From contig OX246745.1 of assembly GCA_945910005.1 (NCBI GenBank), positions 44,472,251 to 44,536,250 on the forward strand: DNA of 64,000 nt, written 5' to 3'. Positions 19,821 to 33,900 of the stretch are shown here, one piece after another. Numbering within the stretch: the stretch's first letter is position 1; every line of letters starts with the position of its first letter. Made by a program: the position numbers and the translations under genes. The notes below the pieces were generated by a model that searched no databases, was not told the origin of the DNA, and saw only the letters and a list, made by a program, of their open reading frames with translations. This DNA is from Isoperla grammatica (taxonomy: Eukaryota; Arthropoda; Insecta; Plecoptera; Perlodidae).

Positions 19821-19894
19821 GTTACTCTGTAATGCTGTAATGTTGGTATGCCGGTTATGTTACGCCACAGTTGGCGTCGTACTCTCTGGAGTTT

Positions 19895-19913
19895 AATAAA
19901 AGCATTAAAAAAA
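19895..19913 (+). terminator. LINE polyadenylation signal and A tail
   Basis: AATAAA (19895-19900) is followed within a few bases by an A-run that merges with the target duplication. It marks the 3' end of the inserted LINE copy. Confidence 0.7.
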
Positions 19914-19999
19914 ATATATGTTCCCTTGTTGTAAAGACGGGGCCTGCTGTAGCTTCACACATATGTTCCCTTGTTGTAAAGACGGGGCCTGCTGTAGCT

Positions 20000-22900
20000 T
20001 CACTCAGAGAAGCGAGGCTCCACATATATGTTCCCTTGTTGTAAAGACGGGGCCTGCTGTAGCTTCACATATATGATCCCTTGTTGAAAAGACGGGGCCT
20101 GATGTAGCTTCACATATATGTTCCCTTGTTGTTCAGACGGGGCCTGCTGTAGCTTCACTCAGAGAAGCGAGGCTCCACATATATGTTCCCTTGTTGTAAA
20201 GACGGGGCCTGCTGTAGCTTCACTCAGAGAAGCGAGGCTTCACATATATGTTCCCTTGTTGTAAAGACGGGGCCTGCTGTAGCTTCACTCAGAGAAGCGA
20301 GGCTCCAAATATATGTTCCCTTGTTGTTCAGACGGGGCCTGCTGTAGCTTCACCCAGAGAAGCGAGGCTCCACATATATGTTCCCTTGTTGTAAAGACGG
20401 GGCCGGCTGTAGCTTCACTCAGAGAAGCGAGGCTCCACATATATGTTCCCTTGTTGTTCAGACGGGGCCTGCTGTAGCTTCACTCAGAGAAGCGAGGCTC
20501 CACATATATGTTCCCTTGTTGTAAAGACGGGGCCTGCTGTAGCTTCACTCAGAGAAGCGAGGCTCCACATATATGTTCCCTTGTTGTAAAGACGGGGCCT
20601 GCTGTAGCTTTACTCAGAGAAGCGAGGCTTCACATATATGTTCCCTTGTTGTTCAGACGGGGCCTGCTGTAGCTTCACTCAGAGAAGCGAGGCTCCACAT
20701 ATATGTTCCCTTGTTGTAAAGACGGGGCCGGCTGTAGCTTCACTCAGAGAAGCGAGGCTCCACATATATGTTCCCTTGTTGTAAAGACGGGGCCCGCTGT
20801 AGCTTTACTCAGAGAAGCGAAGCTTCACATATATGTTCCCTTGTTGTAAAGACGGGGCCTGCTGTAGCTTCACATATATGTTCCCTTGTTGTTAAGACGG
20901 GGCCTGCTGTAGCTTCACATATATGTTCCCTTGTTGTTAAGACGGGGCCTGCTGTAGCTTCACTCAGAGAAGCGAGGCTCCACATATATGTTCCCTTGTT
21001 GTAAAGACGGGGCCTGCTGTAGCTTCACTCAGAGAAGCGAGGCTTCACATATATGTTCCCTTGTTGTAAAGACGGGGCCTGCTGTAGCTTCACTCAGAGA
21101 AGCGAGGCTCCACATATATGTTCCCTTGTTGTAAAGACGGGGCCTGTTGTAGCTTCACTCAGAGAAGCGAGGCTGCACATATATGTTCCCTTGTTGTGTT
21201 TCGACGGGGCCTGCTGTAGCTTCACATATATGTTCCCTTGTTGTAAAGACGGGGCCTGCTGTAGCTTCACATATATGTTCCCTTGTTGTAAAGACGGGGC
21301 CTGCTGTAGCTTCACTCAGAGAAGCGAGGCTTCATATATGTTCCCTTGTTGTAAAGACGGGGCCTGCTGTAGCTTCACATATATATTCCCTTGTTGTAAA
21401 GACGGGGCCTGCTGTAGCTTCACATATATGTTCCCTTGTTGAAAAGACGGGGCCTGCTGAAGCTTCACATATATGTTCCCTTGTTGTAAAGACGGGGCCT
21501 GCTGTAGCTTCACTCAGAGAAGCGAGGCTCCACATATATGTTCCCTTGTTGTAAAGACGGGGCCTGCTGTAGCTTCACTCAGAGAAGCGAGGCTCCACAT
21601 ATATGTTCCCTTGTTGTAACGACAGGGCCTGCTGTAGCTTCACATATATGTTCCCTTGTTGTAAAGACGGGGCCTGCTGTAGCTTCACTCAGAGAAGCGA
21701 GGCTCCACATATATGTTCCCTTGTTGTAAAGACGGGGCCTGCTGTAGCTTCACTCAGAGAAGCGAGGCTCCACATATATGTTCCCTTTTTGTAACGACAG
21801 GGCCTGCTGTAGCTTCACATATATGTTCCCTTGTTGTTAAGACGGGGCCTGCTGTAGCTTCACTCAGAGAAGCGAGGCTTCACATATATGTTCCCTTGTT
21901 GTAAAGACGGGGCCTGCTGTAGCTTCACTCAGAGAAGCGAGGCTTCACATATATGTTCCCTTGTTGTAAAGACGGGGCCGGCTGTAGCTTCACTCAGAGA
22001 GCGAGGCTCCACATATATGTTCCCTTGTTGTGAAGACGGGGCCTGCTGTAGCTTCACTCAGAGAAGCGAGGCTCCACATTTATGTTCCCTTGTTGTTAAG
22101 ACGGGGCCTGCTGTAGCTTCACATATATGTTCCCTTGTTGTAAATACGGGGCCTGCTGTAGCTTCACTCAGAGAAGCGAGGGTCTACCTATATGTTCCCT
22201 TGTTGTAAAGACGGGGCCTGCTGTAGCTTCACATATATGTTCCCTTGTTGTTCAGACGGGGCCTGCTGTAGCTTTCCTCAGAGAAGCGAGGATCCACATA
22301 TATGTTCCCTGTGTTGTAAAGACGGGGCCTGCTGTAGCTTCACTCAGAGAAGCGAGGCTTCACATATATGTTCCCTTGTTGTAAAGACGGGGCCTGCTAT
22401 AGCTTCACTCAGAGTAGCGAGGCTTCACATATATGTTCCCTTGTTGTAAAGACGGGGCCTGCTGTAGCTTCACTGAGAGAAGCGAGGCTTCACATATATG
22501 TTCCCTTGTTGTAAAGACGGGGCCTGCTGTAGCTTCACTCAGAGAAGCGAGGCTCCACAAATATGTTTCCTTGTTGTAAAGACAAGGCCTGCTGTAGCTT
22601 CACTCAGAGAAGCGAGGCTCCACATATATGTTCCCTTGTTGTAAAGACGGGGCCTGCTGTAGCTTCACTCAGAGAAGCGAGGCTCCACATATATGTTCCC
22701 TTGTTGTAAAGACGGGGCCTGCTGTAGCTTCACTCAGAGAAGCGAGGCTCCACATATATGTTCCCTTGTTGTAAAGACGGGGCCTGCTGTAGCTTCACTC
22801 AGAGAAGCGAGGCTCCACATATATGTTCCCTTGTTGTAAAGACGGGGCCTGCTGTAGCTTCACATATATGTTCCCTTGTTGTTAAGACGGGGCCTGCTGT

Positions 22901-25900
22901 AGCTTTACATATATGTTCCCTTGTTGTAAAAACGGGGCCTGCTGTAGCTTCACTCAGAGAAGCGAGGCTTCACATATATGTTCCCTTGTTGTAAAGACGG
23001 GGCCTGCTGTAGCTTCACATATATGTTCCCTTGTTGAAAAGACGGGGCCTGCTGAAGCTTCACATATATGTTCCCTTGTTGTAAAGACGGGGCCTGCTGT
23101 AGCTTCACATATATGTTCCCTTGTTGTAAAGACGGGGCCTGCTGTAGCTCCACATATATGATCCCTTGTTGTAAAAACGGGGCCTGCTGTAGCTTCACTC
23201 AGAGAAGCGAGGCTCCACATATATGTTCCCTTGTTGTTAAGACGGGGCCTGCTGTAGCTTCACTCAGAGAAGCGAGGCTTCACATATATGTTCCCTTGTT
23301 GTAAAGACGGGGCCTGCTGTAGCTTCACTCAGAGAAGCGAGGCTCCACATATATGTTCCCTTGTTGAAAAGACTGGCCCTGCTGAAGCTTCACTCAGAGA
23401 AGCGAGGCTTCACATATATGTTCCCTTGTTGTAAAGACGGGGCCTGCTGTAGCTTCACATATATGTTCCCTTGTTGTAAAGACGGGGCCTGCTGTAGCTT
23501 CACTCAGAGAAGCGAGGCTTCACATATATGTTCCCTTGTTGTAAAGACGGGGCCTGCTGTAGCTTCACTCAGAGAAGCGAGGCTCCACATATATGTTCCC
23601 TTGTTGAAAAGACTGGCCCTGCTGAAGCTTCACTCAGAGAAGCGAGGCTCAACATATATGTTCCCTTGTTGTAAAGACGAGGCCTGCTGTAGCTTCACTC
23701 AGAGAAGCGAGGCTCCACATATATGTGCCTTTGTTGTAAAGACGGGGCCTGCTGTAGCTTCACTCAGAGAAGCGAGGGTCCACATATATGTTCCCTTGTT
23801 GTAAGGACGGGGCCTGCTGTAGCTTCACATATATGTTCCCTTGTTGTAAAGACGGGGCCGGCTGTAGCTTCACTCAGAGAAGCGAGGCTTCACATATATG
23901 TTCCCTTGTTGTAAAGACGGGGCCTGCTGTAGCTTCACTCAGAGAGCGAGGCTCCACATATATGTTCCCTTGTTGTAAAGATTGGGCCTGGTGTAGCTTC
24001 ACATATATGTTCCCTTGTTGAAAAGACGGGCTTTGCTGTAGCTTCACTCAGAGAAGCGAGGCTCCACATATATGTTCCTTTGTTGTTAAGACGGGGCCTG
24101 CTGTAGCTTCAGTCAGAGAAGCGAGGCTCCACACATATGTTCCCTTGTTGTAAAGACGGGGCCTGCTGCAGCTTCACTCAGAGAAGCGAGGCTCCACATA
24201 TATGTTCCCTTGTTGTAAAGACGGGGCCTGCTGTAGCTTCACTCAGAGAAGCGAGGCTCCACATATATGTTCCCTTGTTGTAAAGACGGGGCCTGCTGTA
24301 GCTTCACTCAGAGAAGCGAGGCTCCACATATATGTTCCCTTGTTGTTAAGACGGGGCCTGCTGTTGCTTCACATATATGTTCCCTTGTTGTAAAGACGGG
24401 GCCTGCTGTAGCTTCACTCAGAGAAGCAAGGCTCCACATATATGTTCCCTTGTTGTTAAGACGGGGCCTGCTGTAGCTTCACATATATGTTCCCTTGTTG
24501 TAAAGACGGGGCCTGCTGTAGCTTCACTCAGAGAAGCGAGGCTCCACATATATGTTCCCTTGTTGTAAAGACGGGGCCTGCTGTAGCTTCACTCAGAGAA
24601 GCGAGGCTCCACATATATGTTCCCTTGTTGTAAAGACGGGGCCTGCTGTAGCTTCACATATATGTTCCCTTGTTGTAAAGACGGGGCCTGCTGTTGCTTC
24701 ACTCAGATAAGCGAGGCTCCACATATATGTTCCCTTGTTGAAAAGACGGGGCCTGCTGTAGCTTCACATATATGTTCCCTTGTTGTAAAGACGGGGCCTG
24801 CTGTAGCTTTACATTTATGTTCCCTTGTGGAAAGACGGGGCCTGCTGTAGCTTCACTCAGAGAAGCGAGGCTTCACAATTATGTTCCCTTGTTGAAAAGA
24901 CGGGGCCTGCTGTAGCTTCACATATATGTTCCCTTGTTGTAAAGACGGGGCCTGCTGTAGCTTCACTCAGAGAAGCGAGGCTCCACACATATGTTCCCTT
25001 GTTGTAAAGACGGGGCCTGCTGTAGCTTCACTCAGAGAAGCGAGGCTCCACATATATGTTCCCTTGTTGTAAAGACGGGGCCTGCTGTAGCTTCACTCAG
25101 AGAAGCGAGGCTCCACATATATGTTTCCTTGTTGTAAAGGCGGGGCCTGCTGTAGCTTCACTCAGAGAAGCGAGGCTCCACATAAATGTTCCCTTGTTGT
25201 AAAGACGGGGCCTGCTGTAGCTTCACTCAGAGAAGCGAGGCTCCACACATATGTTCCCTTGTTTTAAAGACGGGGCCTGCTGTAGCTTCACTCAGAGAAG
25301 CGAGGCTCCACATATATGTTCCCTTGTGTTTTAAAGACGGGGCCTGCTGTAGGTTCACTCAGAGATGCGAGGCTCCACATATATGTTCCCTTGTTGTAAA
25401 GACGGGGCCTGCTGTAGCTTCACTCAGAGAAGCGAGGCTCCACATATATGTTTCCTTGTTGTAAAGGCGGGGCCTGCTGTAGCTTCACTCAGAGAAGCGA
25501 GGCTCCACATATATGTTCCCTTGTTGTAAAGACGGGGCCTGCTGTTGCTTCACTCAGAAAAGCGAGGCTCTACATATATGTTTCCTTGTTGTTAAGGCGG
25601 GGCCTGCTGTAGCTTCACTCAGAGAAGCGAGGCTCCACATATATGTTCCCTTGTTGTAAAGACGGGGCCTGCTCTAGCTTCACATTTATGTTCCCTTGTG
25701 GAATGACGGGGCCTGCTGTAGCTTCACTCAGAGAAGCGAGGCTTCACAATTATGTTCCCTTGTTGGAAAGACGGGGCCTGCTGTAGCTTCACATATATGT
25801 TCCTTTGTTGTAAAGACGGGGCCTGCTGTAGCTTCACTCAGAGAAGCGAGGCTCCACACATATGTTCCCTTGTTTTAAAGACGGGGCCTGCTGAAGCTTC

Positions 25901-27950
25901 AATCAGAGAAGCGAGGCTCCACATATATGTTCCCTTGTTGTAAAGACGGGGCCTGCTGTAGCTTCACTCAGAGAAGCGAGGCTCCACATATATGTTCCCT
26001 TATTGTAAAGACGGGGCCTGCTGTAGCTTCACTCAGAGAAGCGAGGCTCCACATATATGTTCCCTTGTTGTAAAGACGGGGCCTGCTGTAGCTTCACTCA
26101 GAGAAGCGAGGCTCCACATATATGTTCCCTTGTTGTAAAGACGGGGCCTGCTGTAGCTATACTCAGAGAAGCGAGACTTCACATATATGTTCCCTTGTTG
26201 TAAAGACGGGGCCTGCTGTAGCTTCACTCAGAGAAGCGAGGCTCCACATATATGTTCCCTTGTTGTAAAGACGGGGCCTGCTGTAGCTTCACTCAGAGAA
26301 GCGAGGCTCCACATATATGTTCCCTTGTTGTAAAGACGTGGCCTGCTGTAGCTTCACATATATGTTCCCTTGTTGTAAAGACGGGGCCTGCTGTAGCTTC
26401 ACTCAGAAAAGCGAGGCTCCACATATATGTTCCCTTGTTGTAAAGACGGGGCCTGCTGTAGCTTCACATATATGTTCCCTTGTTGTAAAGACGGGGCCTG
26501 CTGTAGCTTCACATATATGTTCCCTTGTTGTAAAGACAGGGCCTGCTGTAGCTTCACTCAGAGAAGCGAGGCTTCACATATATGTTCCCTTGTTGTAAAG
26601 ACGGGGCCTGCTGTAGCTTCACTCAGAGAAGCGAGGCTTCACATATATGTTCCCTTGTTGTAAAGACGGGGCCTGCTGTAGCTTCACATATATGTTCCCT
26701 TGTTGTAAAGACGGGGCCTGCTGTAGCTTCACTCAGAGAAGCGAGGCTTCACATATATGTTCCCTTGTTGTAAAGACGGGGCCTTCTGTAGCTTCACTCA
26801 GAGAAGCGAGGCTTCACATATATGTTCCCTTGTTGTAAAGACGGGGCCTGCTGTTGCTTCACTCAGAGAAGCGAGGCTCCACATATATGTTTTCTTGTTG
26901 TAAAGACGGGGCCTGCTGTAGCTTCACATATATGTTCCCTTGTTGTAAAGACGGGGCCAGCTGTAGCTTGACATATATGTTCCCCTGTTGTAAAGACGGG
27001 GCCTGCTGTAGCTTCACTCAGAGAAGCGAGGCTCCACATATATGTTTCCTTGTTGTAAAGACGGGGCCGGCTGTAGCTTCACTCAGAGAAGCGAGGCTCC
27101 ACATATATGTTCCCTTGTTGTAAAGACGGGGCCTGCTGTAGCTTCACATATATGTTCCCTTGTTGTAAAGACGGGGCCTGCTGTAGCTTCACATATATGT
27201 TCCCTTGTTGTAAAGACGGGGCCTGCTGTAGCTTCACATATATGTTCCCTTGTTGTAAAGACGGGGCCTGCTGTAGCTTCACTCAGAGTTCGAGGCTCCA
27301 CATATATGTTCCCTTGTTGTAAAGACTGGGCCTGCTGTAGCTTCACTCAGAGAAGCGAGGCTCCACATATATGTTCCCTTGTTGTAAAGACGGGGCCTGC
27401 TGTAGCTTCACTCAGAGAAGCGAGGCTCCACATATATGTTCCCTTGTTGTAAAGACGGGGCCTGCTGTAGCTTCACTCAGAGAAGCGATGCTTCACATAT
27501 ATGTTCCCTTGTTGTAAAGACGGGGCCTGCTGTAGCTTCACTCAGAGAAGCGAGGCTCCACATATATGTTCCCTTGTTGTAAAGACGGGGCCTGCTGAAG
27601 CTTCACTCAGAGATGCGAGGCTCCACATATATGTTCCCTTGTTGTAAAGACGGGGCCTGCTGTAGCTTCACATATATGTTCCCTTGTTGTAAAGACGGGG
27701 CCTGCTGTAGCTTCACATATATGTTCCCTTGTTGTAAAGACGGGGCCTGCTGTAGCTTTACTCAGAGTTCGAGGCTCCACATATATGTTCCCTTGTTGTA
27801 AAGACTGGGCCTGCTGTAGCTTCACTCAGAGAAGCGAGGCTCCACATATATGTTCCCTTGTTGTAAAGACGGGGCCTGCTGTAGCTTCACTCAGAGAAGC
27901 GAGGCTCCACATATATGTTCCCTTGTTGTAAAGACGGGGCCTGCTGTAGC
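20000..27950 (+). repeat. Higher-order block 1 (~7.95 kb)
   Basis: Matches the next block at a displacement of 7952 bp near its start (the ATATGATCCC monomer at 20071 and 28023). The displacement becomes 7950, 7885, 7775, 7710 and 7910, then 7885 along the block, each step being one or a few monomers. Start and end are approximate. Confidence 0.8.
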
Positions 27951-30900
27951 TTCACTCAGAGAAGCGAGGCTCCACATATATGTTCCCTTGTTGTAAAGAC
28001 GGGGCCTGCTGTAGCTTCACATATATGATCCCTTGTTGAAAAGACGGGGCCTGATGTAGCTTCACATATATGTTCCCTTGTTGTTCAGACGGGGCCTGCT
28101 GTAGCTTCACTCAGAGAAGCGAGGCTCCACATATATGTTCCCTTGTTGTAAAGACGGGGCCTGCTGTAGCTTCACTCAGAGAAGCGAGGCTTCACATATA
28201 TGTTCCCTTGTTGTAAAGACGGGGCCTGCTGTAGCTTCACTCAGAGAAGCGAGGCTCCAAATATATGTTCCCTTGTTGTTCAGACGGGGCCTGCTGTAGC
28301 TTCACCCAGAGAAGCGAGGCTCCACATATATGTTCCCTTGTTGTAAAGACGGGGCCGGCTGTAGCTTCACTCAGAGAAGCGAGGCTCCACATATATGTTC
28401 CCTTGTTGTTCAGACGGGGCCTGCTGTAGCTTCACTCAGAGAAGCGAGGCTCCACATATATGTTCCCTTGTTGTAAAGACGGGGCCTGCTGAAGCTTGAC
28501 TCAGAGAAGCGAGGCTCCACATATATGTTCCCTTGTTGTAAAAACGGGGCCTGCTGTAGCTTTACTCAGAGAAGCGAGGCTTCACATATATGTTCCCTTG
28601 TTGTTCAGACGGGGCCTGCTGTAGCTTCACTCAGAGAAGCGAGGCTCCACATATATGTTCCCTTGTTGTAAAGACGGGGCCGGCTGTAGCTTCACTCAGA
28701 GAAGCGAGGCTCCACATATATGTTCCCTTGTTGTAAAGACGGGGCCCGCTGTAGCTTTACTCAGAGAAGCGAGGCTTCACATATATGTTCCCTTGTTGTA
28801 AAGACGGGGCCTGCTGTAGCTTCACATATATGTTCCCTTGTTGTTAAGACGGGGCCTGCTGTAGCTTCACATATATGTTCCCTTGTTGTTAAGACGGGGC
28901 CTGCTGTAGCTTTACTCAGAGAAGCGAGGCTTCACATATATGTTCCCTTGTTGTAAAGACGGGGCCTGCTGTAGCTTCACTCAGAGAAGCGAGGCTTAAT
29001 ATATGTTCCCTTGTTGTAAAGACGGGGCCTGCTGTAGCTTCACTCAGAGAAGCGAGGCTCCACATATATGTTCCCTTGTTGTAAAAACGGGGCCTGCTGT
29101 AGCTTCACTCAGAGAAGCGAGGCTGCACATATATGTTCCCTTGTTGTGTTTCGACGGGGCCTGCTGTAGCTTCACATATATGTTCCCTTGTTGTAAAGAC
29201 GGGGCCTGCTGTAGCTTCACATATATGTTCCCTTGTTGTAAAGACGGGGCCTGCTGTAGCTTCACTCAGAGAAGCGAGGCTTCATATATGTTCCCTTGTT
29301 GTAAAGACGGGGCCTGCTGTAGCTTCACATATATATTCCCTTGTTGTAAAGACGGGGCCTGCTGAAGCTTCACATATATGTTCCCTTGTTGAAAAGACGG
29401 GGCCTGCTGAAGCTTCACATATATGTTCCCTTGTTGTAAAGACGGGGCCTGCTGTAGCTTCACTCAGAGAAGCGAGGCTCCACATATATGTTCCCTTGTT
29501 GTAACGACAGGGCCTGCTGTAGCTTCACATATATGTTCCCTTGTTGTAAAGACGGGGCCTGCTGTAGCTTCACTCAGAGAAGCGAGGCTCCACATATATG
29601 TTCCCTTGTTGTAAAGACGGGGCCTGCTGTAGCTTCACTCAGAGAAGCGAGGCTCCACATATATGTTCCCTTTTTGTAACGACAGGGCCTGCTGTAGCTT
29701 CACATATATGTTCCCTTGTTGTTAAGACGGGGCCTGCTGTAGCTTCACTCAGAGAAGCGAGGCTTCACATATATGTTCCCTTGTTGTAAAGACGGGGCCT
29801 GCTGTAGCTTCACTCAGAGAAGCGAGGCTTCACATATATGTTCCCTTGTTGTAAAGACGGGGCCGGCTGTAGCTTCACTCAGAGAGCGAGGCTCTACATA
29901 TATGTTCCCTTGTTGTGAAGACGGGGCCTGCTGTAGCTTCACTCAGAGAAGCGAGGCTCCACATTTATGTTCCCTTGTTGTTAAGACGGGGCCTGCTGTA
30001 GCTTCACATATATGTTCCCTTGTTGTAAATACGGGGCCTGCTGTAGCTTCACTCAGAGAAGCGAGGGTCTACCTATATGTTCCCTTGTTGTAAAGACGGG
30101 GCCTGCTGTAGCTTCACATATATGTTCCCTTGTTGTTCAGACGGGGCCTGCTGTAGCTTTCCTCAGAGAAGCGAGGATCCACATATATGTTCCCTGTGTT
30201 GTAAAGACGGGGCCTGCTGTAGCTTCACTCAGAGAAGCGAGGCTTCACATATATGTTCCCTTGTTGTAAAGACGGGGCCTGCTATAGCTTCACTCAGAGT
30301 AGCGAGGCTTCACATATATGTTCCCTTGTTGTAAAGACGGGGCCTGCTGTAGCTTCACTCAGAGAAGCGAGGCTTCACATATATGTTCCCTTGTTGTAAA
30401 GACGGGGCCTGCTGTAGCTTCACTCAGAGAAGCGAGGCTCCACAAATATGTTTCCTTGTTGTAAAGACAAGGCCTGCTGTAGCTTCACTCAGAGAAGCGA
30501 GGCTCCACATATATGTTCCCTTGTTGTAAAGACGGGGCCTGCTGTAGCTTCACTCAGAGAAGCGAGGCTCCACATATATGTTCCCTTGTTGTAAAGACGG
30601 GGCCTGCTGTAGCTTCACTCAGAGAAGCGAGGCTCCACATATATGTTCCCTTGTTGTAAAGACGGGGCCTGCTGTAGCTTCACTCAGAGAAGCGAGGCTC
30701 CACATATATGTTCCCTTGTTGTAAAGACGGGGCCTGCTGTAGCTTCACATATATGTTCCCTTGTTGTTAAGACGGGGCCTGCTGTAGCTTTACATATATG
30801 TTCCCTTGTTGTAAAAACGGGGCCTGCTGTAGCTTCACTCAGAGAAGCGAGGCTTCACATATATGTTCCCTTGTTGTAAAGACGGGGCCTGCTGTAGCTT

Positions 30901-33900
30901 CACATATATGTTCCCTTGTTGAAAAGACGGGGCCTGCTGAAGCTTCACATATATGTTCCCTTGTTGTAAAGACGGGGCCTGCTGTAGCTCCACATATATG
31001 ATCCCTTGTTGTAAAAACGGGGCCTGCTGTAGCTTCACTCAGAGAAGCGAGGCTCCACATATATGTTCCCTTGTTGTTAAGACGGGGCCTGCTGTAGCTT
31101 CACTCAGAGAAGCGAGGCTCCACATATATGTTCCCTTGTTGTAAATACGGGGCCTGCTGTAGCTTCACTCAGAGAAGCGAGGCTTCACATATATGTTCCC
31201 TTGTTGTAAAGACGGGGCCTGCTGTAGCTTCACTTAGAGAAGCGAGGCTCCACATATATGTTCCCTTGTTGTTAAGACGGGCCCTGCTGTAGCTTCATTC
31301 AGAGAAGCGAGGCTTCACATATATGTTCCCTTGTTGTAAAGACGGGGCCTGCTGTAGCTTCACATATATGTTCCCTTGTTGTAAAGACGGGGCCTGCTGT
31401 AGCTTCACTCAGAGAAGCGAGGCTTCACATATATGTTCCCTTGTTGTAAAGACGGGGCCTGCTGTAGCTTCACTCAGAGAAGCGAGGCTCCACATATATG
31501 TTCCCTTGTTGAAAAGACTGGCCCTGCTGAAGCTTCACTCAGAGAAGCGAGGCTCTACATATATGTTCCCTTGTTGTAAAGACGAGGCCTGCTGTAGCTT
31601 CACTCAGAGAAGCGAGGCTCCACATATATGTTCCTTTGTTGTAAAGACGGGGCCTGCTGTAGCTTCACTCAGAGAAGCGAGGGTCCACATATATGTTCCC
31701 TTGTTGTAAGGACGGGGCCTGCTGTAGCTTCACATATATGTTCCCTTGTTGTAAAGACGGGGCCTGCTGTAGCTTCACTCAGAGAGCGAGGCTCCACATA
31801 TATGTTCCCTTGTTGTAAAGATTGGGCCTGGTGTAGCTTCACATATATGTTCCCTTGTTGTAAAGACGGGCTTTGCTGTAGCTTCACTCAGAGAAGCGAG
31901 GCTCCACATATATGTTCCTTTGTTGTTAAGACGGGGCCTGCTGTAGCTTCAGTCAGAGAAGCGAGGCTCCACACATATGTTCCCTTGTTGTAAAGATGGG
32001 GCCTGCTGCAGCTTCACTCAGAGAAGCGAGGCTCCACATATATGTTCCCTTGTTGTAAAGACGGGGCCTGCTGTAGCTTCACTCAGAGAAGCGAGGCTCC
32101 ACATATATGTTCCCTTGTTGTTAAGACGGGGCCTGCTGTTGCTTCACATATATGTTCCCTTGTTGTAAAGACGGGGCCTGCTGTAGCTTCACTCAGAGAA
32201 GCAAGGCTCCACATATATGTTCCCTTGTTGTTAAGACGGGGCCTGCTGTAGCTTCACATATATGTTCCCTTGTTGTAAAGACGGGGCCTGCTGTAGCTTC
32301 ACTCAGAGAAGCGAGGCTCCACATATATGTTCCCTTGTTGTAAAGACGGGGCCTGCTGTAGCTTCACTCAGAGAAGCGAGGCTCCACATATATGTTCCTT
32401 TGTTGTAAAGACGGGGCCTGCTGTAGCTTCACATATATGTTCCCTTGTTGTAAAGACGGGGCCTGCTGTTGCTTCACTCAGAGAAGCGAGGCTCCACATA
32501 TATGTTCCCTTGTTGAAAAGACGGGGCCTGCTGTAGCTTCACATATATGTTCCCTTGTTGTAAAGACGGGGCCTGCTGTAGCTTTACATTTATGTTCCCT
32601 TGTGGAAAGACGGGGCCTGCTGTAGCTTCACTCAGAGAAGCGAGGCTTCACAATTATGTTCCCTTGTTGAAAAGACGGGGCCTGCTGTAGCTTCACATAT
32701 ATGTTCCCTTGTTGTAAAGACGGGGCCTGCTGTAGCTTCACTCAGAGAAGCGAGGCTCCACACATATGTTCCCTTGTTGTTAAGACGGGGCCTGCTGTAG
32801 CTTCACTCAGAGAAGCGAGGCTCCACATATATGTTCCCTTGTTGTAAAGACGGGGCCTGCTGTAGCTTCACTCACAGAAGCGAGGCTTCACATATATGTT
32901 TCCTTGTTGTAAAGGCGGGGCCTGCTGTAGCTTCACTCAGAGAAGCGAGGCTCCACATAAATGTTCCCTTGTTGTAAAGACGGGGCCTGCTGTAGCTTCA
33001 CTCAGAGAAGCGAGGCTCCACACATATGTTCCCTTGTTTTAAAGACGGGGCCTGCTGTAGCTTCACTCAGAGAAGCGAGGCTCCACATATATGTTCCCTT
33101 GTGTTTTAAAGACGGGGCCTGCTGTAGGTTCACTCAGAGATGCGAGGCTCCACATATATGTTCCCTTGTTGTAAAGACGGGGCCTGCTGTAGCTTCACTC
33201 AGAGAAGCGAGGCTCCACATATATGTTTCCTTGTTGTAAAGGCGGGGCCTGCTGTAGCTTCACTCAGAGAAGCGAGGCTCCACATATATGTTCCCTTGTT
33301 GTAAAGACGGGGCCTGCTGTTGCTTCACTCAGAGAAGCGAGGCTCTACATATATGTTTCCTTGTTGTAAAGGCGGGGCCTGCTGTAGCTTCACTCAGAGA
33401 AGCGAGGCTCCACATATATGTTCCCTTGTTGTAAAGACGGGGCCTGCTCTAGCTTCACATTTATGTTCCCTTGTGGAATGACGGGGCCTGCTGTAGCTTC
33501 ACTCAGAGAAGCGAGGCTTCACAATTATGTTCCCTTGTTGAAAAGACGGGGCCTGCTGTAGCTTCACATATATGTTCCTTTGTTGTAAAGACGGGGCCTG
33601 CTGTAGCTTCACTCAGAGAAGCGAGGCTCCACACATATGTTCCCTTGTTTTAAAGACGGGGCCTGCTGAAGCTTCAATCAGAGAAGCGAGGCTCCACATA
33701 TATGTTCCCTTGTTGTAAAGACGGGGCCTGCTGTAGCTTCACTCAGAGAAGCGAGGCTCCACATATATGTTCCCTTGTTGTAAAGACGGGGCCTGCTGTA
33801 GCTTCACTCAGAGAAGCGAGGCTTCACATATATGTTCCCTTGTTGTTAAGACGGGGCCTGCTGTAGCTTCACTCAGAGAAGCGAGGCTCCACATATATGT

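Larger units (their letters stand above)
19330..19913 (+). mobile_element. 5'-truncated LINE 3' end inserted in the satellite
   Basis: A 584-bp insertion flanked by the 11-bp duplication ATATATGTTCC (19319-19329 and 19914-19924), which is satellite sequence. It ends with AATAAA (19895-19900) and an A-run. It contains the last part of an ORF2 and an untranslated region. All hallmarks of target-primed reverse transcription with 5' truncation are present. The coding end resembles the I/Nimb/Jockey group. Confidence 0.92.
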
